Made by a program: the position numbers and the translations under genes. Below are positions 35,824 through 46,416 of a DNA stretch of 64,000 nt, piece by piece; position 1 is the stretch's first letter; each line of letters starts with the position of its first letter. The notes under the pieces are model-generated. The model did no database searches. It saw only the letters and a program-made list of their open reading frames with translations, and had not been told where the DNA came from. This DNA comes from Bradyrhizobium sp. CCGUVB1N3. GTDB taxonomy: Bacteria; Pseudomonadota; Alphaproteobacteria; Rhizobiales; Xanthobacteraceae. The stretch is taken from positions 7,443,501-7,507,500 of the forward strand of contig NZ_JANADR010000001.1 of assembly GCF_024199925.1 (NCBI RefSeq), read 5' to 3'.

Positions 35824-37527
35824 ATGCTTCGCGCCGCGATCTACGCCCGCTTCTCTTCCGAAAACCAGAATGAGAATTCGATTGAAGATCAGATCGCGCT
35901 CTGCCGAGAGCTATGCGAGCGCGAAGGGCTGAAAGTCGTTGGGACCTTCGAAGACCGGGCAATCTCTGGCAGCTCAATCGCCAACCGCCCCGGTTTCAAA
36001 AAGCTGATGCGGACGGCGGAAGCAAAGGGCTTTGATGTTCTGGTCGCTGAGGACATCGACCGCATTTCTCGCGATCAAGGCGATTGGCACAACGCGCGAA
36101 AAAGATTCGAATTTCTCGGTATCACGGTTCACACCGCCACGGGCAAGGTCACCAAGCTTGACGGTGCGCTTCGCGCGCTCATGGGCGAGATGTTCATTGA
36201 GAACCTTGTGCTGCACACGCGTCGCGGCATGGAAGGCGTCATCCGCGACGGCAGGCGCGCAGGCGGCAAGGCGTACGGCTACCAGCCTATGCCCGGCAAA
36301 CCGGGCGAGCTTCAGATTGTCGAAGAGCAAGCGGCAATCATCCGCCGCATCTTCAAAGAGTACATTGAAGGTCGCACTGTGCGCGACATCGCGGGCCGCC
36401 TAAACAAGGATGGGGTTGCGCCTCCCAGCGGCCTGCGCTGGAACGCGTCGACGATCCAAGGCAGCGCACAGCGCGGCAACGGCATCTTGCAAAACGAAAT
36501 CTACATCGGGCAAATCGTCTGGAACAAAGTCAGCATGGTCAAAGACCCGACCACTGGCAAAAGACTCTCGCGTCCCAATCCCCCGGCAAAGCACAAGCGG
36601 GCTGAAGCGTCCCACCTCCGCATTATCAGCGATGAGACGTGGGCAGCCGTGCGCGCTAAGCGCCGCAGCATCGTCAAGCCGACCATGCATCGCGTGCCTC
36701 GTTTGCTTAGTGGCCTGCTCCGCTGTCCCGTCTGCGGGGGTGGGATGGGCTCTGTGGGCCTGCATCGTGGCGAGCCGCGCGTACAGTGCTCGACCTATCG
36801 CGAGAGCGGATCATGCACGAATAGCCGCATGGTCAACCGCAATAAGATCGAAGCGGCCGTGCTCGAAGGGCTGCGCGAGGTTCTGAAGGACCCCGGGTAC
36901 TGGAAGCACTATCTCAATGTCTACAACGATGAACGCCGCCAGCTTGCCAGCGGAGCGGCCAGGGACCGCGCCAAGCTCGAAATCCGAGCCGGGCAGATCA
37001 AGCGTGAGACTGAGCGCTTCGTGGACGCAATTGCCCAGGGTGCTCCGGCCGACGTAATCGCGCCGAAACTGAGAGCCTTAGAGACTGAAAGACTGTCAAT
37101 CGAAGAGCAGCTCACCGCCGCGAACGACAAGGGTAAGCCGGTCGCGGTCCACCCGGCCGCGATTAAGAACTATTTGGACGACATTGCGGCTATGCGTAGC
37201 TCGCTCGACGACCAAGACGCCAGTGAGCGCCCCGAGCTGATCGCGCCCCTTCGGCGGCTCATTCATAGCGTAGTGGTACACGCCCAGCCGGGCGTTAAGG
37301 GGGCCTTCGACGTGGAGATAAAGGGCCGTTTGCAGGAACTGTTGGGGGCACCGTTCTTGAAGCGTGCCGTGGGTGGGGAAGCGTTGGTAGCGGGGGAGCG
37401 CTACCGCCTTTCCCACACCAGCCGAACCTACGGTATCTCATCCAATCGACGCACTCACGAACGATTTCTCACTGACGCGGCAGTCGCCAGCGAACTACGA
37501 GTTTCTTCAATAGCCGATCTGGGCTAA
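35824..37527 (+). CDS. Large serine recombinase
   Basis: 567 residues. The N-terminal resolvase domain starts MLRAAIYARFSSENQNENSI with the catalytic Ser in ARFSS, and EDIDRISRDQGDWHNARKRF holds the conserved DR-S-R stretch. Then come the recombinase domain (AGGKAYGYQPMPGKPGELQI), a zinc ribbon (LLRCPVCGGGMGSVGL), and a coiled coil near residues 370-460. Such enzymes integrate and excise elements at att sites. It faces away from the AlpA-like set, with a 14-bp inverted repeat between. The frame is intact. Confidence 0.85.
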   Translation: MLRAAIYARFSSENQNENSIEDQIALCRELCEREGLKVVGTFEDRAISGSSIANRPGFKKLMRTAEAKGFDVLVAEDIDRISRDQGDWHNARKRFEFLGITVHTATGKVTKLDGALRALMGEMFIENLVLHTRRGMEGVIRDGRRAGGKAYGYQPMPGKPGELQIVEEQAAIIRRIFKEYIEGRTVRDIAGRLNKDGVAPPSGLRWNASTIQGSAQRGNGILQNEIYIGQIVWNKVSMVKDPTTGKRLSRPNPPAKHKRAEASHLRIISDETWAAVRAKRRSIVKPTMHRVPRLLSGLLRCPVCGGGMGSVGLHRGEPRVQCSTYRESGSCTNSRMVNRNKIEAAVLEGLREVLKDPGYWKHYLNVYNDERRQLASGAARDRAKLEIRAGQIKRETERFVDAIAQGAPADVIAPKLRALETERLSIEEQLTAANDKGKPVAVHPAAIKNYLDDIAAMRSSLDDQDASERPELIAPLRRLIHSVVVHAQPGVKGAFDVEIKGRLQELLGAPFLKRAVGGEALVAGERYRLSHTSRTYGISSNRRTHERFLTDAAVASELRVSSIADLG

Positions 37528-37649
37528 GCTGCTGCAGGCCTTGGAGCTGGCCAGTTCGTACCCGACGATAACATCCAACTTCGCGACGGAGTACTGCACT
37601 GAAAGCGCCCATTCAGTTCGGTGCTGAGTGCGATGAGCACCTAGAAGTC

Positions 37650-40600
37650 TTGTGGGAGGACGGCGAGCGCATCTTGTGCCGAGGCATTGGACGCGCAGAT
37701 CGCGATTGCGCCGGCATACTTGCCGTCCTGCCTGCGGCCGAGCATCCGACGCCGGCGACCCTTGATCGTTTCGCCCACGAGTACCGCTTAAAGGATAGGC
37801 TAGACGCGGCATGGGCGGTGCGGCCGCTGGAGCTGGTGCGCGAGCACGGCCGGATGATGTTGCTGCTGGAGGATCCGGGCGGCGAGCCGCTCGCCGTGCT
37901 GCTCCGCGGGCCTGTCGAGGTGGAACGCTTCCTGCGCCTCGCGATCGGCCTCGCCACGGCTCTGGGCAAGGTCCACCAACGTGAGCTTATCCATAAAGAC
38001 CTCAAGCCCGCCAATATCCTCGTGAACTGTGCGGATGGCCGGGTGCGGCTCACCGGCTTCGGCATCGCCTCCCGACTGCCCCGCGAGCGCCAGACGCCCG
38101 ACCCGCCCGAGGTGATCGCCGGCACACTCGCCTATATGGCGCCCGAGCAAACTGGACGGATGAACCGTTCGCTCGACGCCCGCAGCGACCTCTATGCGGT
38201 GGGCGTCATCCTGTACCAGATGCTCACCGGCGTCCTGCCGTTCACCGCCACGGAGCCGATGGACTGGGTGCATTGCCACATCGCCCGGCGGCCGACACCG
38301 CCGGCGGAGCGGGTTCCCGGCCTGTCCGCGGCCTTGTCAGCCATCGTCATGAAATGCTTGGCCAAGAACGCAGAGGACCGCTACCAAACCGCCGCCGGTC
38401 TGGCGGCCGACCTGAAGCGCTGCCTCGCCGAATGGGAGGGCGTCGGCGACATCACGCCCTTCGCCCCCGGCGCGGCCGATATCCCCGACGTGCTGCGCAT
38501 CCCCGAGAAACTCTACGGCCGCGAACGGGAAGTGGCGGAACTGCTGGCGGCCTTCGAGCGGGTGGTGGCGGGCGGCCCGCCCGAACTGGTGCTGGTGTCG
38601 GGCTATTCCGGCATCGGCAAGTCCGCGCTGGTCAACGAGCTGCACAAATCCCTGGTGCCGCCGCGCGGCCTGTTCGCCGCCGGAAAGTTCGACCAGTACA
38701 AGCGCGGCGTCCCATACGCCACGCTTGCGCAAGCTCTCCAGAGCCTTGTCCGCCCGATCCTCGGACAGAGCGAGGCCGAGCTTGGCCACTGGCGGGACCG
38801 CTTTCAGGAGGCCTTGGGCCTGAACGGCGCGCTTATTGTTAATCTTGTCCCGGAGCTCGAGCTGGTCATCGGCAAGCAGCCGCGGGTTTCGGATCTCTCG
38901 CCTGAAGAAATGCAGGCGCGCTTCCAAACTGTGTTCCGGCGGTTCCTCGGCGTCTTTGCTCGGCCTGAGCATCCGCTGGCTCTGTTTCTCGACGATCTGC
39001 AATGGCATGACACAGCAACGCTCGACGTCCTTCAGCATCTGGCCACTCATCCGGACGTTCGACACCTCTTTCTCGTGGGCGCCTACCGGGACAATGAGGT
39101 CGGTCCGACCCATCCGCTCATGCGGATGCAATCAGGGATTCGCAAAGGCGGGGGCGCGATTCATGAGATCGTCTTGAAGCCCTTGGCCCTGGACGATGTC
39201 GGCCGGCTCATCAGCGATACGATGCGCTGCGATCGAGCGCGCGCTCAGCCTCTGGCGGAGCTGGTGCAGGAGAAGACCACCGGAAATCCGTTCTTCGCCA
39301 TCCAGTTCGTCTCCGCGCTGGCCGGCGAGGGCCTCATTGTCTTCGACCCCGGCGCCGCGGCCTGGACCTGGGATCTGGCCGGCATTCGAGCCAAGGGCTA
39401 CACCGATAACGTCGTGGAATTCATGGTCGGCAAGCTCAGCCGCTTGCCCGACGCCACCCAGGAAGCCTTGAAACAGCTGGCGTGCCTGGGGAACAGCGCC
39501 GACATCGCCACCCTCAAAACGGTTTACGAGACATCGGAAGGGCCGATCCATGCGGCCCTTTCGGAGGCCATTCGCGCGGGGCTCGTCCTGCGCCTGGACG
39601 ACGCCTACAAGTTCCTCCACGACCGCGTTCTGGAAGCCGCCTACGCGCTCATCCCAGTCGCGTTGCGCCCCGAAGTCCATCTGCGGATCGGCCGCCGCCT
39701 GGTCGCGGGGATGCCTGAGCAAGAGACCCGCAAGAAGATCTTTGATCTGGTCAACCAGTTCAACCTTGGCTCTTCACTGGTTTCCGATTGGGCCGAAAAG
39801 CAGCGCGTGGCCGAACTCAACCTGCATGCTGGAAAAAAGGCCAAGGCTTCGACAGCCTACAACTCCGCCTCCAGCTATCTCTCCGCCGGCGCGGCATTGT
39901 TGGCTGAGGAGGGGTGGCGGGCCTGCTACGCATTGACGTTCGGTCTTTGCCTCGAACGCGCCGACTGTGAGCTCCTCCGCTCCAACTTCGAAACGGCCGC
40001 GCAACTGATCGAGGAGTTGCTGCGCAAAGCCCGGTCAAAGATCGATCGGGCGGAAGCCTATCGGTTGGAGATGGTCCTCCGATTGATGCAAGGCGACAAT
40101 TCCTCGGCAGTCCGAACTGCGCTCGAATGCTTGCAAATGTTCGGGTTGGAGTTGCCGGAGCGGCCGGCTGAGGAGCAGGTTCGGGAAGAGTATGATGGCG
40201 TGCTGCGAGACATCGGCGAGCGATCGATAGGGAGCCTTATCGATCTGCCCCTGACGGACGATCCGGAGATGTTTGCCGTCATGAATATTTTGGCGGCCCT
40301 CTGTCGTTCAGCCTACTTCAGGGACACCTATCTCTGCCAGATGGTCGCCTGCAGGATGGTGCATCTATCTCTGCGACACGGCACAAGCGAATCCTCGACG
40401 ATAGGCTACGCATGGATGGCCATTCTCGGCCCGGTCTTGCATCATTACAAAGAGGGGGAACAGTTTGGCCAACTAGCCATCGATGTCGCCGAAAAATATG
40501 CCTTCACGGCTCAAAAGGTGGGGGCATATTTTTCGATGCAGATGGCGGTTCTCTGGACTCGACCGATTGGAACCGCCCTGACTTGCCTCGATACGGCTCT

Positions 40601-43463
40601 GCGATACGCCGAGGAAACAGGCGAGAACATTTATGCCTGTTACAGCCTGGAGCATCGCCTAACGGATCTTATTGCTCGTGGCGATAATCTTGAGCAGATC
40701 TGGCTTGAATTGGTAAAGTCGCTGAATTTCGTCAGGGGCCTCAAGTTTCGCCATGTCATAGCTATTATCTCTAGCATGCAGCCTTTCATTCAAAGTCTTC
40801 GCGGCGATCCGCCGTTGGATGAGGCGGAAATCGAAGGGCGCGCGCTAGAGGGCGGAATCGCCGTCGTCATTGGTTATCATTGGATTCTCCAACTCCAGCG
40901 GCAATTTCTTCTCGGCAGCCCGGCGGCGGCGCTTGAGCATGCCGCGAAAATTAAACCGATTCTCTGGTCGGTTCGCTGCCATATCCAATCGGTCGACTAC
41001 TTCTTCTACCATTCACTCGCGCTCGCCGCGGTGTTTCGCCAGACCCCGCAAGAACAACAAACCGAAATCCGCGCGGCGCTTACGACAAACCTCGATGTGC
41101 TTCGGCAATGGGCCGAAAGCTGCCCCGCGACCTTCTCGAACAGATACTTGCTCGTGTCCGCCGAGATCGCTCGTCTCGAGGAGCGTGAACTGGAATCCGA
41201 GCGGTTCTACGAACAGGCCATCCGTTCGGCGCGTGACAACGGCTTCGTGCAGAATGAGGCGCTCGCTTACGAACTGGCCGCGCGCTTCCACGCCGCGCGT
41301 GGCTTCGATGATATCGCGCATCTCTATCTGCGGAACGCACGCGACAACTACGCGCGTTGGGGGGCCGACGGCAAAGTGCGGCAACTTGAGGACACGTTCC
41401 CGCACCTCAGGAAGGAGAGGCCAGAGCCCGGCTCCATTAGCACGATAGGGGAACCGGTCGAAAATCTCGACCTCGCGACCGTCATCAAGGTTTCGGAAGC
41501 GGTGTCGAGTGAGATGGTGCTGGAGAAGCTCATCGACACGCTGATGCGCACGGCCGTTGAACAGGCAGGTGCTGAGCGAGGATTGTTGATTCTGTCGCAA
41601 GGCGCCGAGCCGCGCATCGGGGCGGAAGCCACGACCAGCGGCGACACGGTTATCGTACAATTGCGCGAGGTACTCGTGACGGCGGCGGTGCTTCCGGAAT
41701 CGGTTCTCCACTACGTGCTGCGAACCCGCGAATGCGCCATCCTCGACGATGCCACGGTCCAGCCTCCGTTTGCGACGGACCCCTATGTTGGTCAGCGCCA
41801 GGCTCGTTCCATTCTCTGCTTACCTTTGGTCAACCACGCCAAGCTGGTGGGCGCGCTCTACCTCGAGAACACATTGACGCCCCATGTTTTCGCGCCGGCG
41901 CGAGTAGCGGTACTGAAGCTGCTCGCTTCACAGGCGGCGATCGCGCTGGAAAACGCGCGGCTGTACCGCGATGTCAGCGAACGCGAAGCAAAGATCCGAC
42001 GCCTCGTCGATGCCAACGTCATCGGAATCACCATCTGGCAGCTTGGAGGTCAGATTCTGGACGCCAATGATGCGTTTCTCCGCATCGTGGGATATGACCG
42101 TGAGGATCTCATCTTGGGCCGCCTGCACTGGACCGACCTTACGCCGCCGGAATGGCTCGAGCGCCAAGAGCGATTGTGGATCCCGGAGCTTAAGATGATC
42201 GGGACGGTGCAGCCGTTCGAGCAGGAGTATTTCCGCAAGGGCGGCAGCCGTGTGCCCGTGTTGATCGGCATGGCTGCCTTTGACGAGCAACGAGAGCAGG
42301 GCGTCTGCTTCGTCGTCGACCTGACGGAGCGCAAGCGATCGGAAGAGGCACAACGTGAGAGCGAGGAGCGCTTTCGTACCCTCGTCCAATTCTCCTTCGA
42401 CGTGTACTGGGAATCCGATGCGCAGCACCGCTTCACCCGCCAGGAGTTCGGCGCAGGTTTTGCCGACGCTCCGGCGCCTGGCTATGAAATCGGTAAGACG
42501 CGGTGGGAAGTGCCCTATTTGGAGCCTGATGCGGACGCCTGGCGCAAGCACCGGGAGGCGCTCGATGCCCACCTGCCGTTCCGGGATTTCGAGCTGGCGC
42601 GGCCTACGCCGGACGGCGACAAGCGCTACGCGTCCATCTCCGGGCTGCCGGTCTTCGACAAAGCGGGGCACTTCGTTGGTTACCGCGGCGTTGCGCGGGA
42701 CATCACTGAGCGCAAGCGCGCTGCGGAGGCCTTGCGGGAGGTGCAGAAGGAGCTAACGCACGCGAACCGCCTCGCCACCATGGGCGAGCTCACGGCCTCG
42801 ATCGCCCATGAAGTGAGTCAGCCGATCGCCGCGGCATCGATGAATGCCGATGCCGCCCTGCGATTCTTAGGTAGAAACCCGCCGGAGGTTGAGAGAGCCA
42901 GGCAAGTGCTCGGCTGCCTTGTGAAGGACAGCGATCGGGCCAGCGATATCATCGGCCGGATTCGCGATCTCGTCAAAAGAGCACCGCCGCGGAAGGATCG
43001 CTTGGACATTAACGAGGCGATCCGGGACGTAATTGAGCTCAGCCGTAGCGAGGCGCTGAAGAACAGCGTCTCGGTGCAGACAGAACCCGCGAAAAATCTG
43101 CCACTCGTCGAGGGCGATCGCGTCCAATTGCAGCAAGTGGTCCTCAACCTGATTCTCAATGCTATCCAAGCGATGGGCCCGGTCGCGGATGGAAGCCGAC
43201 AGATGGTCATCACCACCGCTGAGGTCGAGCCTGAAAGCGTTCAGGTCGCGGTGAAGGATTCGGGACCAGGATTGGTCCCCGGCAGTCTCGAGCGCGTCTT
43301 CGAGCCCTTCTACACGACCAAGCCCGGCGGTCTGGGAGTGGGACTCTCGATCTGTCGGTCGATTGTCGAAGCACATGGCGGTCGCTTGTGGGTGACCGCC
43401 AACGCGCCCCGTGGCGCGATCTTCCATTTCACGGTGCCTGCCCACCCGGGCAACGCGTCTTGA
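37650..43463 (+). CDS. Giant Ser/Thr kinase - AAA ATPase - GAF/PAS - histidine kinase
   Basis: 1937 residues from a TTG at 37650; the frame is open from 37572 without an ATG, and a CTG at 37599 is possible. Domains: Ser/Thr kinase-like (about 20-270) with LIHKDLKPANILVN but TGFG in place of DFG; AAA-type ATPase with Walker A GYSGIGKSALV (about 318-328); a long helical TPR-like region; GAF (about 1285-1435); two PAS domains (about 1450-1685); HisKA with its His in SIAHEVSQPIAAA (about 1718); HATPase with VKDSGPGLVPGSLE. No membrane segment is seen, so it is probably cytoplasmic. No response regulator gene is beside it. Confidence 0.82.
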   Translation: MWEDGERILCRGIGRADRDCAGILAVLPAAEHPTPATLDRFAHEYRLKDRLDAAWAVRPLELVREHGRMMLLLEDPGGEPLAVLLRGPVEVERFLRLAIGLATALGKVHQRELIHKDLKPANILVNCADGRVRLTGFGIASRLPRERQTPDPPEVIAGTLAYMAPEQTGRMNRSLDARSDLYAVGVILYQMLTGVLPFTATEPMDWVHCHIARRPTPPAERVPGLSAALSAIVMKCLAKNAEDRYQTAAGLAADLKRCLAEWEGVGDITPFAPGAADIPDVLRIPEKLYGREREVAELLAAFERVVAGGPPELVLVSGYSGIGKSALVNELHKSLVPPRGLFAAGKFDQYKRGVPYATLAQALQSLVRPILGQSEAELGHWRDRFQEALGLNGALIVNLVPELELVIGKQPRVSDLSPEEMQARFQTVFRRFLGVFARPEHPLALFLDDLQWHDTATLDVLQHLATHPDVRHLFLVGAYRDNEVGPTHPLMRMQSGIRKGGGAIHEIVLKPLALDDVGRLISDTMRCDRARAQPLAELVQEKTTGNPFFAIQFVSALAGEGLIVFDPGAAAWTWDLAGIRAKGYTDNVVEFMVGKLSRLPDATQEALKQLACLGNSADIATLKTVYETSEGPIHAALSEAIRAGLVLRLDDAYKFLHDRVLEAAYALIPVALRPEVHLRIGRRLVAGMPEQETRKKIFDLVNQFNLGSSLVSDWAEKQRVAELNLHAGKKAKASTAYNSASSYLSAGAALLAEEGWRACYALTFGLCLERADCELLRSNFETAAQLIEELLRKARSKIDRAEAYRLEMVLRLMQGDNSSAVRTALECLQMFGLELPERPAEEQVREEYDGVLRDIGERSIGSLIDLPLTDDPEMFAVMNILAALCRSAYFRDTYLCQMVACRMVHLSLRHGTSESSTIGYAWMAILGPVLHHYKEGEQFGQLAIDVAEKYAFTAQKVGAYFSMQMAVLWTRPIGTALTCLDTALRYAEETGENIYACYSLEHRLTDLIARGDNLEQIWLELVKSLNFVRGLKFRHVIAIISSMQPFIQSLRGDPPLDEAEIEGRALEGGIAVVIGYHWILQLQRQFLLGSPAAALEHAAKIKPILWSVRCHIQSVDYFFYHSLALAAVFRQTPQEQQTEIRAALTTNLDVLRQWAESCPATFSNRYLLVSAEIARLEERELESERFYEQAIRSARDNGFVQNEALAYELAARFHAARGFDDIAHLYLRNARDNYARWGADGKVRQLEDTFPHLRKERPEPGSISTIGEPVENLDLATVIKVSEAVSSEMVLEKLIDTLMRTAVEQAGAERGLLILSQGAEPRIGAEATTSGDTVIVQLREVLVTAAVLPESVLHYVLRTRECAILDDATVQPPFATDPYVGQRQARSILCLPLVNHAKLVGALYLENTLTPHVFAPARVAVLKLLASQAAIALENARLYRDVSEREAKIRRLVDANVIGITIWQLGGQILDANDAFLRIVGYDREDLILGRLHWTDLTPPEWLERQERLWIPELKMIGTVQPFEQEYFRKGGSRVPVLIGMAAFDEQREQGVCFVVDLTERKRSEEAQRESEERFRTLVQFSFDVYWESDAQHRFTRQEFGAGFADAPAPGYEIGKTRWEVPYLEPDADAWRKHREALDAHLPFRDFELARPTPDGDKRYASISGLPVFDKAGHFVGYRGVARDITERKRAAEALREVQKELTHANRLATMGELTASIAHEVSQPIAAASMNADAALRFLGRNPPEVERARQVLGCLVKDSDRASDIIGRIRDLVKRAPPRKDRLDINEAIRDVIELSRSEALKNSVSVQTEPAKNLPLVEGDRVQLQQVVLNLILNAIQAMGPVADGSRQMVITTAEVEPESVQVAVKDSGPGLVPGSLERVFEPFYTTKPGGLGVGLSICRSIVEAHGGRLWVTANAPRGAIFHFTVPAHPGNAS

Positions 43464-43488
43464 TTTGGTTGCCGGACCTCTGATGTCA

Positions 43489-43610
43489 TCATCGGTAGCG
43501 GATCTGATTCCAGCGATGGCCGAGCAGCGACAGAATGATGATCAGCCCGTTGAAGAACTGGACATAGAAGTCGCTCAGGCCGACGCCGACAATGCCGGCC
43601 TGGATGATGT
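43489..43610 (-). pseudogene. ABC sugar permease, C-terminal fragment
   Basis: The last 40 codons (DIIQAGIVGVGLSDFYVQFF, then NGLIIILSLLGHRWNQIRYR) resemble the end of RbsC-type ABC permeases. The upstream frame does not match, so only the tail remains. Confidence 0.45.
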
Positions 43611-44297
43611 CCGTAGGCTTATCCGAAACGCTGGCTTGGATCCCGGCCTCAGGCAAGCGATCCCGACGCCAATCAAAAGACTTGGCTGATCCATTAACGA
43701 CGACATCCGTATGGACGGCTTCGTAGGGCGACAAGAACGAATGGAGTCGGAGAGTTCGCCTCTTCGGAATCGCATTGCGGTTGCCAGCAGGATCGCCAAC
43801 TCATTCGATGCGGCCTGCGCTCGGCTCAAAATGCCGTGGCGTGGCTACGTCCCAAGTTAACGAAAGCTGATTTCGTAGAATGCAGGCTGCACCGCGCCTC
43901 CGATGCGTGGAAGCGACGCGCGACAAGGGTCGACTGTGGCGAATGTAGTGCGAGTGAGCCGGCAGTAGTCGTCCGTCGCCCGTGCGCAACGCCTCAAGCC
44001 GCGCCCGGTGTGAATGCTGATCGAACATTGCCCCCCCATCGGCGTCGTCGAGACCCTTTCAGGCCGTTGATTTCATTGATTTGAGATGACGGGACCCCTA
44101 TGCTGATCATGGTCGAGACCCCACGCCGAAACACAGCTATTGTTCATCAGGCCCGCTCCCCATGCTTGAGGCTCGGCGCCGGACCATCCGGCGCAACCCT
44201 CGATGGAGCTTGTCGCGGGGCGGGCCGCCCGTCACCTCAGAGGGCAAACATAGGGTCTAGAGAGCTTATAGAGGTTCACCAACCTGTGAATGTATTG
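43611..44297. other. No supported gene
   Basis: About 690 bases without a convincing ORF. The part after 44100 leads to the FixK box. Confidence 0.35.
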
Positions 44298-44311
44298 TTG
44301 ATCTATATCAA
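44298..44311 (+). promoter_or_regulatory. FixK/FNR box
   Basis: TTGAT-CTAT-ATCAA is a perfect half-site pair of the FNR/FixK consensus. Its centre is about 62 bases before the ATG at 44367, a good place for activation at about -40. Confidence 0.7.
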
Positions 44312-44366
44312 CCAGTTTCCGTCGTCTTAGGTGCAGCGTTCCGTCATGGCAATCCAGGAGTTTGCG

Positions 44367-44873
44367 ATGATCAAGAAAATAGCCGTTGCAGCAGCTGCGG
44401 TTCTCGTAACAGCGTCACCCTTAGCGTACGCGGCAGAGACGTCTTCCTCTGTCGGAGTGACGCATCCTAGCGTTACCGACCTGAACGCCTTGACGGATGT
44501 GCGTGTGGCAACAATCAAGGCTGCCTTGCAGCTAACACCCGACCAGGAAAAGTACTGGCCGGCCGTGGAGGATGCCATACGGGCCAGGGCAAAAAACCGG
44601 CAAGCTCGATGGGAACGGGTGGCGGAACTGCGCGATAGCAGCTCGCCGGAAGCTCTGCACGAACGCAATCTGGTTCAGCTGATGCAGCGTCGGGCTGAGT
44701 CACTAAGCCAACGTGCTTCAGATCTCAAGAAGCTCGCCGATGCTTGGGAGCCACTCTATAAGACGTTAAGCCAGGAGCAGAAGAAGAGGATGGCTTTCGT
44801 GACACTCGTCGCCACACGCGGAATACGAGATAGGATTGAACATCGTATCGATTCCGAAGATGATGACGAGTAA
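44367..44873 (+). CDS. Periplasmic Spy/CpxP-like (LTXXQ) protein
   Basis: 168 residues from the ATG at 44367, with AGGAG upstream; an in-frame start at 44331 would put 12 residues before the signal peptide. The signal peptide is MIKKIAVAAAAVLVTASPLA with cleavage near AYA-AE. The mature part is helical and charged, with LTPDQEKYWP and LSQEQKKRM as LTXXQ-type motifs. The family includes the periplasmic chaperone Spy and the stress sensor CpxP. The FixK box suggests induction at low oxygen, as in nodules. Confidence 0.75.
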   Translation: MIKKIAVAAAAVLVTASPLAYAAETSSSVGVTHPSVTDLNALTDVRVATIKAALQLTPDQEKYWPAVEDAIRARAKNRQARWERVAELRDSSSPEALHERNLVQLMQRRAESLSQRASDLKKLADAWEPLYKTLSQEQKKRMAFVTLVATRGIRDRIEHRIDSEDDDE

Positions 44874-44881
44874 AAGACTAG

Positions 44882-45362
44882 CCTGTCATATTCATCAGCG
44901 GATTGTTGAGAGGCTGGCGTGCGTGGCGTAAGCCGCTGAGGTGGCGTAGGATTCGGTTGCTGACACCCACCCTCCGCGCATGCGGCCGCCGCCACACTCG
45001 CCATGACCGACAATACGAGTCTACCGTTCTCATTTCCAGCCGTTTCCCGCAAGAAGATCACAGCCGCGTTTGACGGCGGCAGGTTGACGTCGGATGGTGG
45101 CGTCATGCTTCTGGCCATGGCGGACCAGCGCCTCGGCTTGGCCGCGAAGTTGTCCTGCGTATTTCCCGAGCGGCGCGATCCGGGACGCATCGTGCACAGC
45201 CTTGGGAATATGATCCGCGCCCGCATCTTCGCCATCGCGTGCGGCTACGAGGATGGCAATGATCTCGATCGGTTACGCGGCGATCCGGCGTTCAAGCTGG
45301 CCTGCGGCCGGCTGCCGGACACTGGCCGTGATCTGTGTTCGCAGCCGACGCTATCGCGCTAG
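44882..45362 (+). mobile_element. IS1380-family 5' fragment
   Basis: The ATG at 45003 begins an IS1380-type transposase (FSFPAVSRKKITAAFDGGRL; RRDPGRIVHSLGNMIRARIF; ACGYEDGNDLDRLRGDPAFK) that stops at residue 119, just after QPTLSR. The remaining catalytic part is absent. The left end is put at CCTGTCATATTC (44882) by position only. Confidence 0.7.
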
Positions 45363-45838
45363 GTAACGTGGCGTTCGCCGTCGGCTTTGAGTCATAAGGA
45401 CGCTCCGAACGGGGATTTCTGGTTCATCGTAGCGAAGATGGAGCAGAGATCCGCGCCGGAAAAGTGCCGGCATCCCAAATCTTGAAAGACATTGGCCAAG
45501 CCCGTCGGCAACGCGTGACCGAGGAGAAAATCCGTTATCGTGAAGGAAGGAAAAAATCTTCGAACTGCGAGGGCTTCATCGCCTCGATGTAAACGGCTAA
45601 CCTAAGGAGTTTCTCAAAGTAGGCAAGCCTCGCTTCGATGCGGCTAACGCAATTGGCCGCGTCATTGCGCTCCAACCCGTACCGCCCTGTCTTGGGAAAG
45701 GCCGTATCCAAGCTTCAATCTCTCGCGTGGGGCTCGATTGGCAGCACGAGCTAACGGGCCTTGGTCAGTACTTTCTGGTCCGACCAGTCGCCTTGCCCAA
45801 CAAAATGCAATAACGACTGGTGTTGCGCTACTGTTCTC
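45363..45838. other. No supported gene
   Basis: About 480 bases after the IS1380 break; no frame with family resemblance. Confidence 0.35.
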
Positions 45839-45979
45839 TCAGGACCGGTGATCGCCGACGGCGGTCCCGTCGCAGGATTGGTTGGAATTGAGGGTAGCGT
45901 ACGGGCCGAAATGCTCGCCATTGAGCGCAACCATCCACTGACCTTTGTGGAGCGTGACGAAGTATTGAAAACGAGCCAT
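45839..45979 (-). CDS. DUF2188-like small protein, probably truncated
   Basis: 46 residues from the ATG at 45979, with GGAGGAAG seven bases upstream. MARFQYFVTLHKGQWMVALN followed by GEHFGPYAT matches the start of small DUF2188-type proteins common in Bradyrhizobium, from memory. After YAT the sequence loses similarity and stops early, so a frameshift or truncation is likely. Function unknown. Confidence 0.45.
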   Translation of the reverse strand: MARFQYFVTLHKGQWMVALNGEHFGPYATLNSNQSCDGTAVGDHRS

Positions 45980-46416
45980 CAATCTTCCTCCGGCATCGCC
46001 ACTATGATCGATAGATTTGAAGGGGGGCTGGAGCCTTGCAACCTGACGCGGTCGTCTCAACTACCAGACTTGGTGGGGGCAGAGATGGCCTTTGCAGTGC
46101 AAAGTGTAGCAGGCTGAGCGCTCGATGGTGGAGCTGAAAGCGCGTCGGCTTGCTAAGGACCGCTCAGATGCAAGCGGGCGGCCGAGGAGACCGATCGGAA
46201 TCGGCCGATGGATAAGGCGCTATTGATCGCGTGGGCATGCACTCTAATCGTCCTGGTACTGTTCGTCGCGCTGTACCTTCCGTGGGCGTGAGTGGGGGAT
46301 GGCGGCGACGTGGCGCCGGCGGCGATCGATGAGGCGCTTGCTCGCGAAATCGCCGTCCGTCACCTCCTGGGACGGAGGCAGCGGAGGTGACACGGCGCCT
46401 TGGAGGAGTGCGAACC
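45980..46416. other. No supported gene
   Basis: About 440 bases; a short hydrophobic reading near 46210-46290 has no clear start. Nothing else was recognised. Confidence 0.3.

Noticed and set aside
38337..39131. 264-codon minus-strand ORF
   Set aside because: Antisense shadow of the giant kinase gene; no recognisable domain.
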